Assembly (NCBI GenBank): GCA_947630115.1
Contig: CANRGG010000003.1
Coordinates: forward strand, 21,234 to 85,233
Direction: 5' to 3'
Source of the DNA: an uncultured Clostridia bacterium
GTDB lineage: Bacteria; Bacillota; Clostridia; Christensenellales; Borkfalkiaceae
DNA: 64,000 bases
Of this stretch, positions 1 to 9,567 are shown in pieces. The notes beneath the pieces were generated by a model. That model made no database searches, had not been told where the DNA came from, and was given only the letters and a program-made list of their open reading frames with translations. The translations under genes and the position numbers were made by a program. Position 1 is the first letter of the stretch. Each line of letters begins with the position of its first letter.

Positions 1-623
1 TCGATCCGCTGATAGGTTTCGCCCATCAAAGAGCCGCCCTCGCCCGCAAAATAGTAAAGTTCCACATACTCAATTTCTTTTTCGGGCATATAGGAGGGAT
101 TTTCTGGATCTACCGCACCCCCCGTATTTCCCGCGAACGCGAGCCGCGCGGATGTCAAAGCAGACACCGTCGTCATGGAAATGCCGAGAATACAAACCGC
201 CAAAAGTGCAGAGAGCATGGCTTTGGGGAGCCGGAAACGGAACATCTCGGGGTTGACATTGTTTAGTTTTTTTGTTGCGTCTTCCCGCTGCAAACGGGCG
301 ACTTCGGAGTCGTCGCTCTCCCATTCGAGCATGGTGATCATTCGCTCTTCCAATCCGAGACGGTCGACCATGGAGGCAACCTTTTCCGCCGACGGATTGA
401 ATTTCACAAAGTAAAGCACAAAGCCCGAGCCGATCCCCGCGACTATGCCCGGAATGATCGAGCCGAGCAAAACGACAAGCGCCCCCACATGGCAGAAAAA
501 CAGAATAAAAGCCAAGACAAAGTCGACGCAAAATCCGATAAAGACCCCGCTGAGCGCCGCCTTGATCATAGCAATCCTCTTTGCCTTTTTTTGATATTCT
601 TTGAGAAGTTCCAGCGTTGTCAT
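1..623 (-). CDS. N-terminal part of TM/InlB-repeat-like surface protein (truncated by window edge); paralogue of 20330..21518
   Basis: Reverse-complement frame from ATG at 621-623 is open to the window edge: MTTLELLKEYQKKAKRIAMIKAALSGVFIGFCVDFVLAFILFF...LGLEERMITMLEWESDDSEVARLQREDATKKL...ISMTTVSAL...AFAGNTGGAVDPENPSYMPEKEIEYVELYYFAGEGGSLMGETYQRI; closely matches 21021..21518 plus 20330..21016. SD GAGGGGG upstream. Not in the ORF track because it runs off the window; the listed 70..531 ORF is an out-of-frame shadow. Confidence 0.8.
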   Translation of the reverse strand, partial: MTTLELLKEYQKKAKRIAMIKAALSGVFIGFCVDFVLAFILFFCHVGALVVLLGSIIPGIVAGIGSGFVLYFVKFNPSAEKVASMVDRLGLEERMITMLEWESDDSEVARLQREDATKKLNNVNPEMFRFRLPKAMLSALLAVCILGISMTTVSALTSARLAFAGNTGGAVDPENPSYMPEKEIEYVELYYFAGEGGSLMGETYQRI

Positions 624-644
624 AATGTCCCCCTCTTAAAAGTT

Positions 645-2192
645 TCAGTCCGTATAGTCATATATGATTTGACCCGGATTCTTCGTCCAAGACGAGTTTT
701 TGACGATTTTTTTCCAATCGGCCTCCGAGCCCCGATAGTAAAATTGCGCCGAATTTGAAATCTCGGTAAAGGCATCCATCTCCAGCAGCGCGATCCCCCT
801 GCCAAAGACGATCTTATTTAAGTTCATGCAGTAGTAGAAAGCCTCCGTCCGAAGGACCTTCATGCTGTCGGGAAGAATGATTTCCTTCAGATTATAGCAG
901 TAGCCAAAGACAAAGCTGTCGATCTCATCTGCTCCTTCCAGGAACTTGACGCTTCGAAGCGCCGAGCACCTCATAAAGGCGCCTTCGCCTATTCTGCCCG
1001 CCGAAGAAGGGATCGTCACTTCCTCGATCGAAGGACAGCCATAAAAACTATACTTCTTTACCCCGCACCCTTCCGGAATTTCTAAATTTGTAACGAGCTT
1101 ATCATTCAGATATAGGCTGCCTCCGCAGTTGAGCGGGTTGGAATTACTGTAGACGAAGGAAATGTCGCACCAGGCCTTGAGGTCGGAGATATTCACCTTC
1201 GCGAGCCTGCCGCAATTACAAAACGCCTGCCCGCCGACGTTCTTGACACCCGACCCGAAATCCAATTCCTTTAAGAGTTTGCATTCGTAGAATGCGAGCG
1301 ACGCAATGGTATGCACACTGTTCGGAATGACAAATTTATCAAACGCGCACCCATAGAACGCCCCGTAACGGATCTCGCGCACGCCCTCGGGAAGGGTGAT
1401 TTGGGTCAGATAACCGCAGCTATAGAAAGCTCTCTTGTTGATGAGCCATACGGACGAGGGAACGGTCACACTCCAAAGCGCGGAGCAGTTCTTAAACGCC
1501 TCCTCCCCGATGAAGAGCATTCCCTCAGGCAGCGTGATTTTCTCCAAAAAATCGCAGTTTTGAAAGCCCCCGTTATCCACCATGAGCACGGGTTTCCCTT
1601 CATACGTTGCGGGTATCGTTATCTGTCTTGTGTTATGATTTCCGCCGTCTATGGCAACGGCATAGCCCGCGAGCACATCGTCTTTGATAAGTTCGGTATA
1701 TTTCAGCCCGTCTTGGACGGAACATTTCCCCCAAGTATATTCATTTTCGGGCTGATAGAAGGAATCGTAATAGGCGTCGCCGAGCGGGTCGTCGAGAGGC
1801 TCGTCGTCGGGATCGACAGGCTCGCCCTCCTCGGGCGGCTTGGGACGCTCGGCGCTGCTCGGATCGTCGTCGGGAAGCTCGGGATCCTCTTTCGGATCGT
1901 CCGTGCCCGGCTCGTCGGTTCCGGGGTCTTTGTCCCCTGCTTCGGGTTTTTCGGATGGGCTCACATAGTTGGGATCTTGATAGCCGCAGAGCGTGCATAC
2001 TCCGTCAACCATGTTGTGGATGTCCACAAAGCCTTTTTCGATGTCCCCGCAAGTTGCAAGCCGCCAATGGTAGTGTTCATCATAGAACCAGCCGTCGGCA
2101 TAGGAATGTTTGTGCTCTTCGCAAGCGGAAAAGCAGCATAGAGACACCGCTGTCATAGAGATCGCGAGCCATTTCCGGATTTTTTGCTTCAT
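645..2192 (-). CDS. BspA-type leucine-rich-repeat (LRR_5-like) lipoprotein
   Basis: 515 aa; signal peptide with CFSAC lipobox-like cysteine, H/C-rich N-terminal motif (CTLCGY), acidic/proline linker, repeated 'IGEEAFKNCSALWSVTVPSSV' LRR_5 units. Confidence 0.85.
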   Translation of the reverse strand: MKQKIRKWLAISMTAVSLCCFSACEEHKHSYADGWFYDEHYHWRLATCGDIEKGFVDIHNMVDGVCTLCGYQDPNYVSPSEKPEAGDKDPGTDEPGTDDPKEDPELPDDDPSSAERPKPPEEGEPVDPDDEPLDDPLGDAYYDSFYQPENEYTWGKCSVQDGLKYTELIKDDVLAGYAVAIDGGNHNTRQITIPATYEGKPVLMVDNGGFQNCDFLEKITLPEGMLFIGEEAFKNCSALWSVTVPSSVWLINKRAFYSCGYLTQITLPEGVREIRYGAFYGCAFDKFVIPNSVHTIASLAFYECKLLKELDFGSGVKNVGGQAFCNCGRLAKVNISDLKAWCDISFVYSNSNPLNCGGSLYLNDKLVTNLEIPEGCGVKKYSFYGCPSIEEVTIPSSAGRIGEGAFMRCSALRSVKFLEGADEIDSFVFGYCYNLKEIILPDSMKVLRTEAFYYCMNLNKIVFGRGIALLEMDAFTEISNSAQFYYRGSEADWKKIVKNSSWTKNPGQIIYDYTD

Positions 2193-2314
2193 ATTCGCTT
2201 CCCCCCTTTTGAAAAATTTCGCGGCATATCTTGTTCATGAGAACTTCGTTTTCCGATCTGCGAAAAAGTTCCTCTCTTGTTTAAGTCTGCGTGCTGTGTC
2301 TTGATTTTGTATCT

Positions 2315-2343
2315 ATTTTAGCACATTTCCGTTTCATCGTCAA
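2315..2343 (-). promoter_or_regulatory. sigma70-type promoter of LRR lipoprotein copy 1
   Basis: Minus strand TTGACG (2338-2343), 17-nt spacer, TAAAAT (2315-2320). Confidence 0.75.
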
Positions 2344-2393
2344 TAACTGCATGAAAAATAATACATTTAACATATTGAAACTGTCATCTACAT

Positions 2394-3010
2394 TCATTCT
2401 TCTTTGTAAGTCCTTGCAAGATTTTTCGGCACATCCTTTTCGGGTCTGTCTTCGGGCGGCTTGTGCTGACCTGCAAATTCCTTTAAGCGTTGGATTCGAA
2501 ACGGAAGGTTCGGTGAACGAGATGAGGAAGGAAGCAATCGTGCAGCTTGTACTAAGAAGCACGGAGGTGATTTCATGTTCAACGCCCAAAAGTGCGTTAA
2601 AATCGATCCAATCGAAGGAAGATACTAGTTTCAGCTGCTCTTCATGACGTTTTTCTTGAACGGCTTACATTCGATCTCCGTTTCCATGTCGATCATGCGC
2701 TCGGTTTTATCGAACCCGAGCGCCGAGCCGCTGTCGTAGATCGGCGCTGCGCCGAGCCACCCCATCGAGTAGGCGTTTCGCACAAGCCCAAAGTTATTCA
2801 AGTGACGATCCTCGTTGGCAATGATATAGTCGAGAACGATCATGCGGTCGATCGCAGGAACGATATCCACGCCGAGCTTCCCGCAGCAATTCACATAGTG
2901 ACGATAGAGGGAAGTCGAACTTGCGCGCTTCATGGTTTTCATAATGAGAGCTTGTCTATTCTCTGAATGACGCCTGTATCTTCATCAAGCGCAATGAGTG
3001 CCACTTTTTG
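2394..3010 (-). pseudogene. HipA-like kinase remnant, frameshifted and internally deleted
   Basis: Fragments in different frames: VVQKVALIALDEDTGVIQRID, then DYIIANEDRHLNNFGLVRNAYSMGWLGAAPIYDSGSALGFDK (HipA_C-like), then after a frameshift EEQLKLVSSFDWIDFNALLGVEHEI, and RIQRLKEFAGQHKPPEDRPEK in a third frame. Confidence 0.65.
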
Positions 3011-3072
3011 AACCACCGACACTTATTCCTCGTACTGATCGCGCCTTGCGTTCCTTTATTTCCCTTAAATAA

Positions 3073-5725
3073 TCATCGGCAATCTGATCGAGTGTTTCTG
3101 CAAATCTCGAATAACCCTTGGCGCGAACGACATCGGAAATGTCCCGATACCGCTTTTGCGAATTCCTTCTCCTCTTTCCCCTCCGGATCGACGATGTGGG
3201 CGCCTCTTTGATTGTATATTCCCACGGAATACCCCGAGCGAACGCTTTTATTCTCCCTTTGATCCAGAAATTCCAGCACAGAGCGGGGCAGAAGGTGCTC
3301 CTTGTCGATCGGAAGATAAGAGAGCCCGTTTCCAATCGTCTGCTTTGTCACATCCTCGCGGTCGTTATCGATCGACCATTGGATTGCCTCCTGTGTCCAT
3401 GATAGAAATTTATCTTCATGAAAAACGCCGTTCTCGTCCATCCCGGGCACGACATCAAACTTAAAAATGATGTCGAACAACCTGCAAGAGAGTCCTTCGT
3501 CCATTTCCTCTTTTTCGACCCTAAACTCATGATGTTTTCTAAACGCCATCTGAATGAACTGACAGAAAAATGCAGGAGAACTCGCAAGGCGGAGTTTCAA
3601 TGCTCTGGGCTTTATCTTGGAATCATCTCGGAAAAGCGGCAGATAGTACCATTCGATAACCGATAGGCGGTTGAGATCGAAGGAATCGCTCCTTTGCAAG
3701 AATTCAATCAGTTTCAATGCGGCATGTGGATCCAACACATCCGCGTCGGCAGCTGTAGCGGCCTGCTCTAAGCTAAAATAGAGCAGGTCAATGTCTATTT
3801 GGCAGAAGTTTGGGAGAATTCCCCAGGAGATTTACAATTCCCGTGTATCTTCCTGCCGTGCAAAGTGACCCAAGTAGGGTTTTAAGGTCAATATCGCATC
3901 CGTCCCTATATCCATATGGCAACTTTACTTTTTTCCAGAAATCATCTTTTCGCTCGGGGATCAGCGCTTCCATGACACTCTTCAGCGTATCGCAATAGGC
4001 AAAGTTCGTCAAAATCTCAAGGATGAGATCGTCGTTGAGCTCCTCCCGAATGCCCATTTGCAGCAGAGCTGAATATCCATGCTGATCGAGAAAGCTTTGC
4101 AAGGCAACAAAAGCGAGCGTTCTATCTCTTTTGACGTCCCGATAGTACAGAAGAAGCTCCCGAATCGTGTCCATTGACGCTGCGACAGCGCAATAGAGCG
4201 GTTCTTTTTCTTTCTTCGCATTTGTTTTCGATCAGGCGGTACTTCAGCTCCGTCAATGCCAGCCAAGGATGATATTTTTCCTCATCCGACCACGTCTTTC
4301 CCAATTCCTTAAGTTTCGTCAAAAGCCCGCCCTGCTGTATTTCAAAGGAAAAGAGATATTTGACGAGTTCGGTTAGGCTCATCGGGTCGTCCCCTGACAG
4401 GCGCATCGCTTGTTCAAAGAGAAAGAAACTCATCTGCTTGAACTGACTTTTCTTTACGGAGACTCTTTCCGGAATGGAGAGCCGTGAAAATCTCGGCCTG
4501 TAAATCGGCTTTGCGATATCCGTCTCCCCGGGCAAAAACTTTTTTATGAACTTCCCGGCACTTTCAGGGTATTCTCTGCATAGCGAGATAATGGCAGTTT
4601 TCTGTAAATCGACGGAGGCAAGCGTCTGTGGATACCATGGCAACAGTTCGAGGTAGATGTCCCCGCCAATTTCCGCAAGATACGGCAACGCGTCTCCGAG
4701 ACAAAGTAACCCGTCCTTGCCGAATGCTTTGAAGACGGCTTGAATGAGCTGAATTTTGTTTATCTCAAGTGTGTTCTCCGTACAGAATTGAGGCGGGTCA
4801 CTGCAAACAATGCATGCTCCCGCAAGGATCCCGTTGCAGATTGTTCTTGAGAACGTCTCGGGTGCATTCGAATAGATGTTTTCAAAGGCCTGCCCTCGTC
4901 GGCAATTTTCTTTTCTCCATAAGAAAATACAATAGATCGGATGCATGAAAAAAGCTTTACAATGTCATCATCCGTATAATATTTTTCAGACATCTTGTAC
5001 AGCATTTTTTGATCGGAAATCTTCCAGATATGATCTTTTTTGCTCATATATGGAAAACAGATTAATAACTGCGCCTTTTTCTGAAATTCGGCAAATTTAA
5101 GCCCAAAAAACTCCTCGATGAGCTTTCTATCTTCACAGTTCGAATCATCCCAACCGCCAAGCAATGTAAGCTTTGCCGTAAAATCGTCGAGCTTGCCGGA
5201 AAAATTACCGACGCCGAGTTCCCTTCTGAGATCCGTCGTCCCTCTTTGTTCCTCTTTTCTAAAAAGCTCTAAAAGCTCCGAGTCAAAATTTTGCATTGTG
5301 ATTTCGGAGGCAGCCTGGTTGCAATCCTGCGCAAAGCCAACGAGCTTCTCCCATACAAATTATACATCGTAATTAGCCTTGCAAAGGAGTATGGTCTTCA
5401 ACACTTTCTCCGAAACAGTCAAGCTATGCTTCATCTGGCAAAACAGTCTCGCGTGGTTATCTTTTCGCTCGACCAGCAGATCGTCCGTATTGATCCCATA
5501 TCTTTTTGTTGGGAAGCAGACCTTTTCGATTGGTTGACCCAGAACGGGAGCAGGTGTTCCGATCAATAAAAAGAGCAAAAAGACAGCGCCGATCCGCGTC
5601 TCAAAGATAGTTCCCCCGCCTCCCGTGCTGAATGAGTTTGAAATTCCTATGTCCAATTCCGATATCCGATCTTCTTCCATCCTATGAACTCCCACCATAA
5701 ATCGTTGGTCGCGACTGATCCACAA
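3073..5725 (-). pseudogene. Decayed large gene: N-terminal Q-x-K nuclease-like domain plus long helical C-terminal region; possible former defence gene
   Basis: Consecutive minus-strand fragments (5360..5725, 4760..5296, 4122..4946, 3788..4174, 3073..3738) in changing frames. 5' fragment has GISNSFSTGGGGTIFETRIG...TDDLLVERKDNHARLFCQMKHSL; 3' fragment has WYYLPLFRDDSKIKPRALKLRLASSPAFFCQFIQMAFR. Confidence 0.6.
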
Positions 5726-5785
5726 TAATGATTATACTCATTGGGATGGGTGAAATCAAGACTTTTTTTGAATTCTTGGTATCTT

Positions 5786-6514
5786 TCATAACAAATTTAG
5801 CTCGGCGAAATAATTTTCGGGGAATTTTGCAAGATATTCGCAATGTCCGTATCCCTCATGCACCCAAAAACGCACTTTCGGGTAACTTTTTTCGATCTTC
5901 TTCCGCTGCTTATAATCAGCGTCTTTGCTCCCGAACGCAAGCAAAACTTTCTTCTGCAAGTCCTCATCATAGGACGGGAACTCAAAAGAACAGCAGGCGG
6001 CAACGACGTTTTTGATACTCTTTTTGCTCATGCCCGCAAGCGATCTTGCCATACTTTTTCCGAAAATTCCATAAGTTTCTTGCATCTTTCGGACGGCTCG
6101 TTCGGGATATTTGCGCACTCTCTTCTGCTTTTTCAAAAATACCGATGCAACGATTTTTTTGAGGATAGGTGCATTTTTGAAAAACGGCGCACCCTCAAAT
6201 ACGATATGTTCGATTTCGATTGACTTTTCGGAGAACAGTTCAAGTCCCACGCGCGCACCGAGCGATGCCCCGAACAAAAGCTCGATTTGAAAGATATTTT
6301 GCTCTTTCAAATACGCAAGGAGCGCCTTTGCCTCCTTTTCCGCCGAAATAAAGTCGCCCTTATCTTCTCCATGCCCCGAAAGATCGGGCGAGATGACGCG
6401 GTACTTTTGAAGTGTATTTCCGATGAAAGATGTCATTGTCTTTCCGTCCGCAAGCATCGGATGCAGGAGCAGAAGAATTTTCCCCTGCGGATCCCCGTAT
6501 TCTTTTATGACCAT
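5786..6514 (-). CDS. alpha/beta hydrolase
   Basis: 242 aa; LLLLHPMLADGKTM...VISPDLSGHGEDKGD...LLFGASLGARVGLEL (nucleophile elbow), C-terminal GYGHCEYL; SD AAAAGGAGG upstream. Confidence 0.8.
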   Translation of the reverse strand: MVIKEYGDPQGKILLLLHPMLADGKTMTSFIGNTLQKYRVISPDLSGHGEDKGDFISAEKEAKALLAYLKEQNIFQIELLFGASLGARVGLELFSEKSIEIEHIVFEGAPFFKNAPILKKIVASVFLKKQKRVRKYPERAVRKMQETYGIFGKSMARSLAGMSKKSIKNVVAACCSFEFPSYDEDLQKKVLLAFGSKDADYKQRKKIEKSYPKVRFWVHEGYGHCEYLAKFPENYFAELNLL

Positions 6515-6530
6515 TTTTTATATCCTCCTT

Positions 6531-6810
6531 TTAAGGTGAAGAAAGTTGAGCACGCGCCGGTTTTATGCGGCGGATTTCCGTCTGTTCGGTGTCGACTCCC
6601 TTGGCAATACGTCTTATTCCCTGCGGTCGTCTCCTTGCCCAGCCAAAAATCCGCCTGCCTAAAACTGCTTTGCACTCCCGCGAGGTCATTTTCGTGGGGA
6701 TTGTGCCGAGGAGGAGGAAGGTTTGCTGGACGCAAATCGACGACGACGCAGGCACAAGGTACCGAAAAGGGCCCGCGGGAGCGGCGTGGGTTCAACTCTC
6801 TTCACCTTAA
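6531..6810. mobile_element. MITE-like element with ~17-19 bp terminal inverted repeats
   Basis: Left TIR AAGGTGAAGAAAGTTGA (6533-6549); right TIR TCAACTCTCTTCACCTT (6792-6808), 16/17 complementary, flanked by TA. Sits exactly between the ecfA stop codon and the hydrolase SD. Confidence 0.65.
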
Positions 6811-8219
6811 GTTCTTTCAAAAAAATATGTATGCGCGAGTTCTTTGCCGCTCTCGGCTTTGACAATGCCGTTTTCAATCCAAACCGCTTTGTAGCATAGA
6901 GCTTCGGCGCAACGCATATCGTGCGTTACCGTGATCATAACATTATGGGTGCGGTCGTGAAGTTCATTCAGGATCTCCACGAGCGATTTAAGTCCCGAAT
7001 AGTCCTGCCCCACCGTCGGCTCGTCTAAAAGTAGCACGTCGGGCATTGCAGCCGCGACCGCCGCGATCGACACTCTCCGCTTTTGTCCCTCGGAAAGCGA
7101 CTGCGGATGGCGGTTTTTTATTTTTTCAAGCCCGAACAGCTTTATCATTTCCCTTGCATATTCTTCGCTCTTTGCACCGAACAAGATCTCCTTTTCCACC
7201 GTCGGCATAAACAGCATATAGTTTGGGTTTTGATAGACGACCCCCACCCTTTGAAACCATTTTCTGCTCGCTCGTTTGCCGAGTTTGGGATCGAGAAATT
7301 GATTGACAGTTCCGCCCGAAGGTTTATTTAACCGAGCGATGATACGGAGAAGCGTCGTCTTGCCGCAACCGTTTTCGCCCAAAATAAGCAATCTCTCATC
7401 TTTATTTACGGAAAAGGAAATATTTTTCAGAATCTCTTTCACGTCTGCGGAATAGGCGATATTTTTCAGTTCAAACAGCGTTCCATCCTTGTCGTGTTTT
7501 TCGGCTTTATCGGCGATCACCACGGTTTGTGAGGTCAAATACGCTTGTTTATCCTCGACTTTGGTAACGACACCCGCCCGAATATTCCAAACGGAATCCA
7601 CATAAGAGAGAACCATATCGAGCCTGTGTTCGACGACAAGTACGGCATATCCTGCGCCTGCGAGTTTTCGGAGCGTGTTCATCAAAAAGTCTGCACCGTT
7701 AATATCAAGGTTGGCAAGCGGCTCGTCCAAAATGAGAATTTTTTGTCCCGTCGCAAGCGTGGAAGCGGTAATGAGGCGCTGCTTCTGCCCGCCCGAAAGC
7801 GTTCGGGTTTTCCATTCTCTATCTATCCCCAACATTGCGCAGACGATCCCGATTTGCCGCTCGATCTTTTCGGGCGCAAAGGCAAAGTTTTCACAGCCGA
7901 AAGCGATTTCGTCCTCGACGATCTTTTGAATGATCTGACTGTCGGCGTTCTGCAAGACCACGCCTACTTTACGGCAGATCTCGCTCATCTTTTTGCCCTT
8001 GATATTTTCGCCGTCAACGACCACCTCTCCCTCGACTTTCCCCGCGATAACATTGGGGATGATCCCTGCAATCAAAGAAAGGAGCGTGCTTTTCCCCTCG
8101 CCTGAAAGCCCGGAGAGAAGCGCCACTTCCCCATATTCCACGGAAAAGTTGACATGGGTCAAGATTTTCGTCGTTCCGTCATAGGAGAACGAAATATTTT
8201 TAAGTTCGATTGCCCTCAT
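6807..8219 (-). CDS. ECF transporter dual ATPase (two fused ABC ATPase domains)
   Basis: Two Walker A motifs (GLSGEGKST, GENGCGKTT), two signature motifs (LSGGQKQR, LSEGQKRR) and two Walker B motifs. Start chosen at MRAIELKNISFSYDG. Confidence 0.88.
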   Translation of the reverse strand: MRAIELKNISFSYDGTTKILTHVNFSVEYGEVALLSGLSGEGKSTLLSLIAGIIPNVIAGKVEGEVVVDGENIKGKKMSEICRKVGVVLQNADSQIIQKIVEDEIAFGCENFAFAPEKIERQIGIVCAMLGIDREWKTRTLSGGQKQRLITASTLATGQKILILDEPLANLDINGADFLMNTLRKLAGAGYAVLVVEHRLDMVLSYVDSVWNIRAGVVTKVEDKQAYLTSQTVVIADKAEKHDKDGTLFELKNIAYSADVKEILKNISFSVNKDERLLILGENGCGKTTLLRIIARLNKPSGGTVNQFLDPKLGKRASRKWFQRVGVVYQNPNYMLFMPTVEKEILFGAKSEEYAREMIKLFGLEKIKNRHPQSLSEGQKRRVSIAAVAAAMPDVLLLDEPTVGQDYSGLKSLVEILNELHDRTHNVMITVTHDMRCAEALCYKAVWIENGIVKAESGKELAHTYFFERT

Positions 8220-8896
8220 AATACCACCGCCAAGACCACCATCATGGCGACAAGTCCGAAAATATATATAAGGTCGGAAACACAAATGACCTCTCTTTTA
8301 TACACCGTGTACTTCGCCTTTGAGAGCGTAAATCCCCTCGTTTCGACGGATAGAGACAGCGTATCGGAAATATCCACGAGCCGACTGACAAGCGGAATAA
8401 GGAACGCTCTGTAAAAGATTTTTGGATTTAATACGCTTCCCGCACCCCTCGTTTTCATCGCCTCCCGAACGCGCCGTATTTCGCCACTCAAAACGGGCGG
8501 GAAAGACATTGCGATCAGCATCCCGAGCGTCAGTCCCCGCGGCATCCGGAGCTGAGATAGATTTCTCGTCATTCTGACAGCCTCTACGCTCATCCCCGGG
8601 ACGACTGCCACAAACACGCTGCCCATACGGTTTGCCATAGATAGAGCCGCCGAGCCGTCCCGCCCGTAAGCAAAATATGCGATCAGAGCAAACATCCCGC
8701 CGAAAAGAATCATAGGCGGCAAGACGTGAAATACGGCTTTGAAACACCCGAAAAAGCATAGAAAAACGAGCGCAAACAGCAGAAAAACCGAACACAGGTA
8801 CGTTTTTGCCATGAGAAGCCCATACACTAAAATTCCTATACTCGATAAGAGCGCGATAATCGGATAGAGATTTTGTTTGAAGGAGAAGAACCTCAT
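8216..8896 (-). CDS. ECF transporter transmembrane T component (EcfT-like)
   Basis: MRFFSFKQNLYPIIALLSS...; ARG-like motif EAMKTRGAGS and ETRGF; ATGA overlap with the upstream S-component gene. Track N-extension is out of context. Confidence 0.8.
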   Translation of the reverse strand: MRFFSFKQNLYPIIALLSSIGILVYGLLMAKTYLCSVFLLFALVFLCFFGCFKAVFHVLPPMILFGGMFALIAYFAYGRDGSAALSMANRMGSVFVAVVPGMSVEAVRMTRNLSQLRMPRGLTLGMLIAMSFPPVLSGEIRRVREAMKTRGAGSVLNPKIFYRAFLIPLVSRLVDISDTLSLSVETRGFTLSKAKYTVYKREVICVSDLIYIFGLVAMMVVLAVVL

Positions 8897-9567
8897 TGCT
8901 TGAACTTCCCCGCTTTCCTCAGTTCCCTTGCAATTACCATGCCGATGATCGAGCCGATGAAGCTGACGGCGACGGCGGCGATCGAAATTCCGATGATAAG
9001 GCCGACGTTTCCGCTGCCGAGAAACATGGAGACAGCTGCCTTTTCGCTCCCCGTCACGGTATAGAACGCCCGATAGTAGAGGAACAAAAACGGAATTGTA
9101 AGCGGCATATAAAGAGTTCCCGCAAGAACACACGCCCAATCGTTTTTATAGCCTCGAAATATCAGGAGCGCAACCGCTTCGGCTATGACCGCACAGAGGA
9201 TAAGCATCGCCATAGGCGGAAACATGAACACGAGAAAAATCGAGATAAAGATCGACTGAAACAGAAGCGCCCCGGGCTTTTTTACTTTCATCATCCCGAT
9301 GACGGGGAACAGCGAAAACTGGATCCCAAGTCCAAGCTGAATGATCCCAAAGAGAGGCACATTGACAAGGAGCGGCATGATCGCGCCCGTCACAAGCGTG
9401 CAAGCCGTAATAATAGCAAGGAAAACGATGTCCTTGATCTTATACTTTTGAAAAAACTTGTGTTTTTCGACCCCATCCTCAACTTTTCCGCTTTCCGAGG
9501 GAATATTATCCCCCGCTTCCTGCGCATTTTCAAGCAGCTCGTCGATTTCCTTTTCTTCCGTTTCCAT
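8893..9567 (-). CDS. MptD/Trep_Strep-family ECF S component
   Basis: KIKDIVFLAIITACTLVTGAIMPLLVNVPLFGIIQLGLGIQFSLFPVIGMMKVKKPGALL; polytopic; adjacent to EcfT and EcfA. Confidence 0.75.
   Translation of the reverse strand: METEEKEIDELLENAQEAGDNIPSESGKVEDGVEKHKFFQKYKIKDIVFLAIITACTLVTGAIMPLLVNVPLFGIIQLGLGIQFSLFPVIGMMKVKKPGALLFQSIFISIFLVFMFPPMAMLILCAVIAEAVALLIFRGYKNDWACVLAGTLYMPLTIPFLFLYYRAFYTVTGSEKAAVSMFLGSGNVGLIIGISIAAVAVSFIGSIIGMVIARELRKAGKFKQ

Noticed and set aside
6505-6877. Overlapping small ORFs (96, 74, 81, 63 aa) on both strands
   Set aside because: All lie in the TIR-bounded MITE-like element; Arg/Pro/Ser-rich, mutually overlapping, no RBS.
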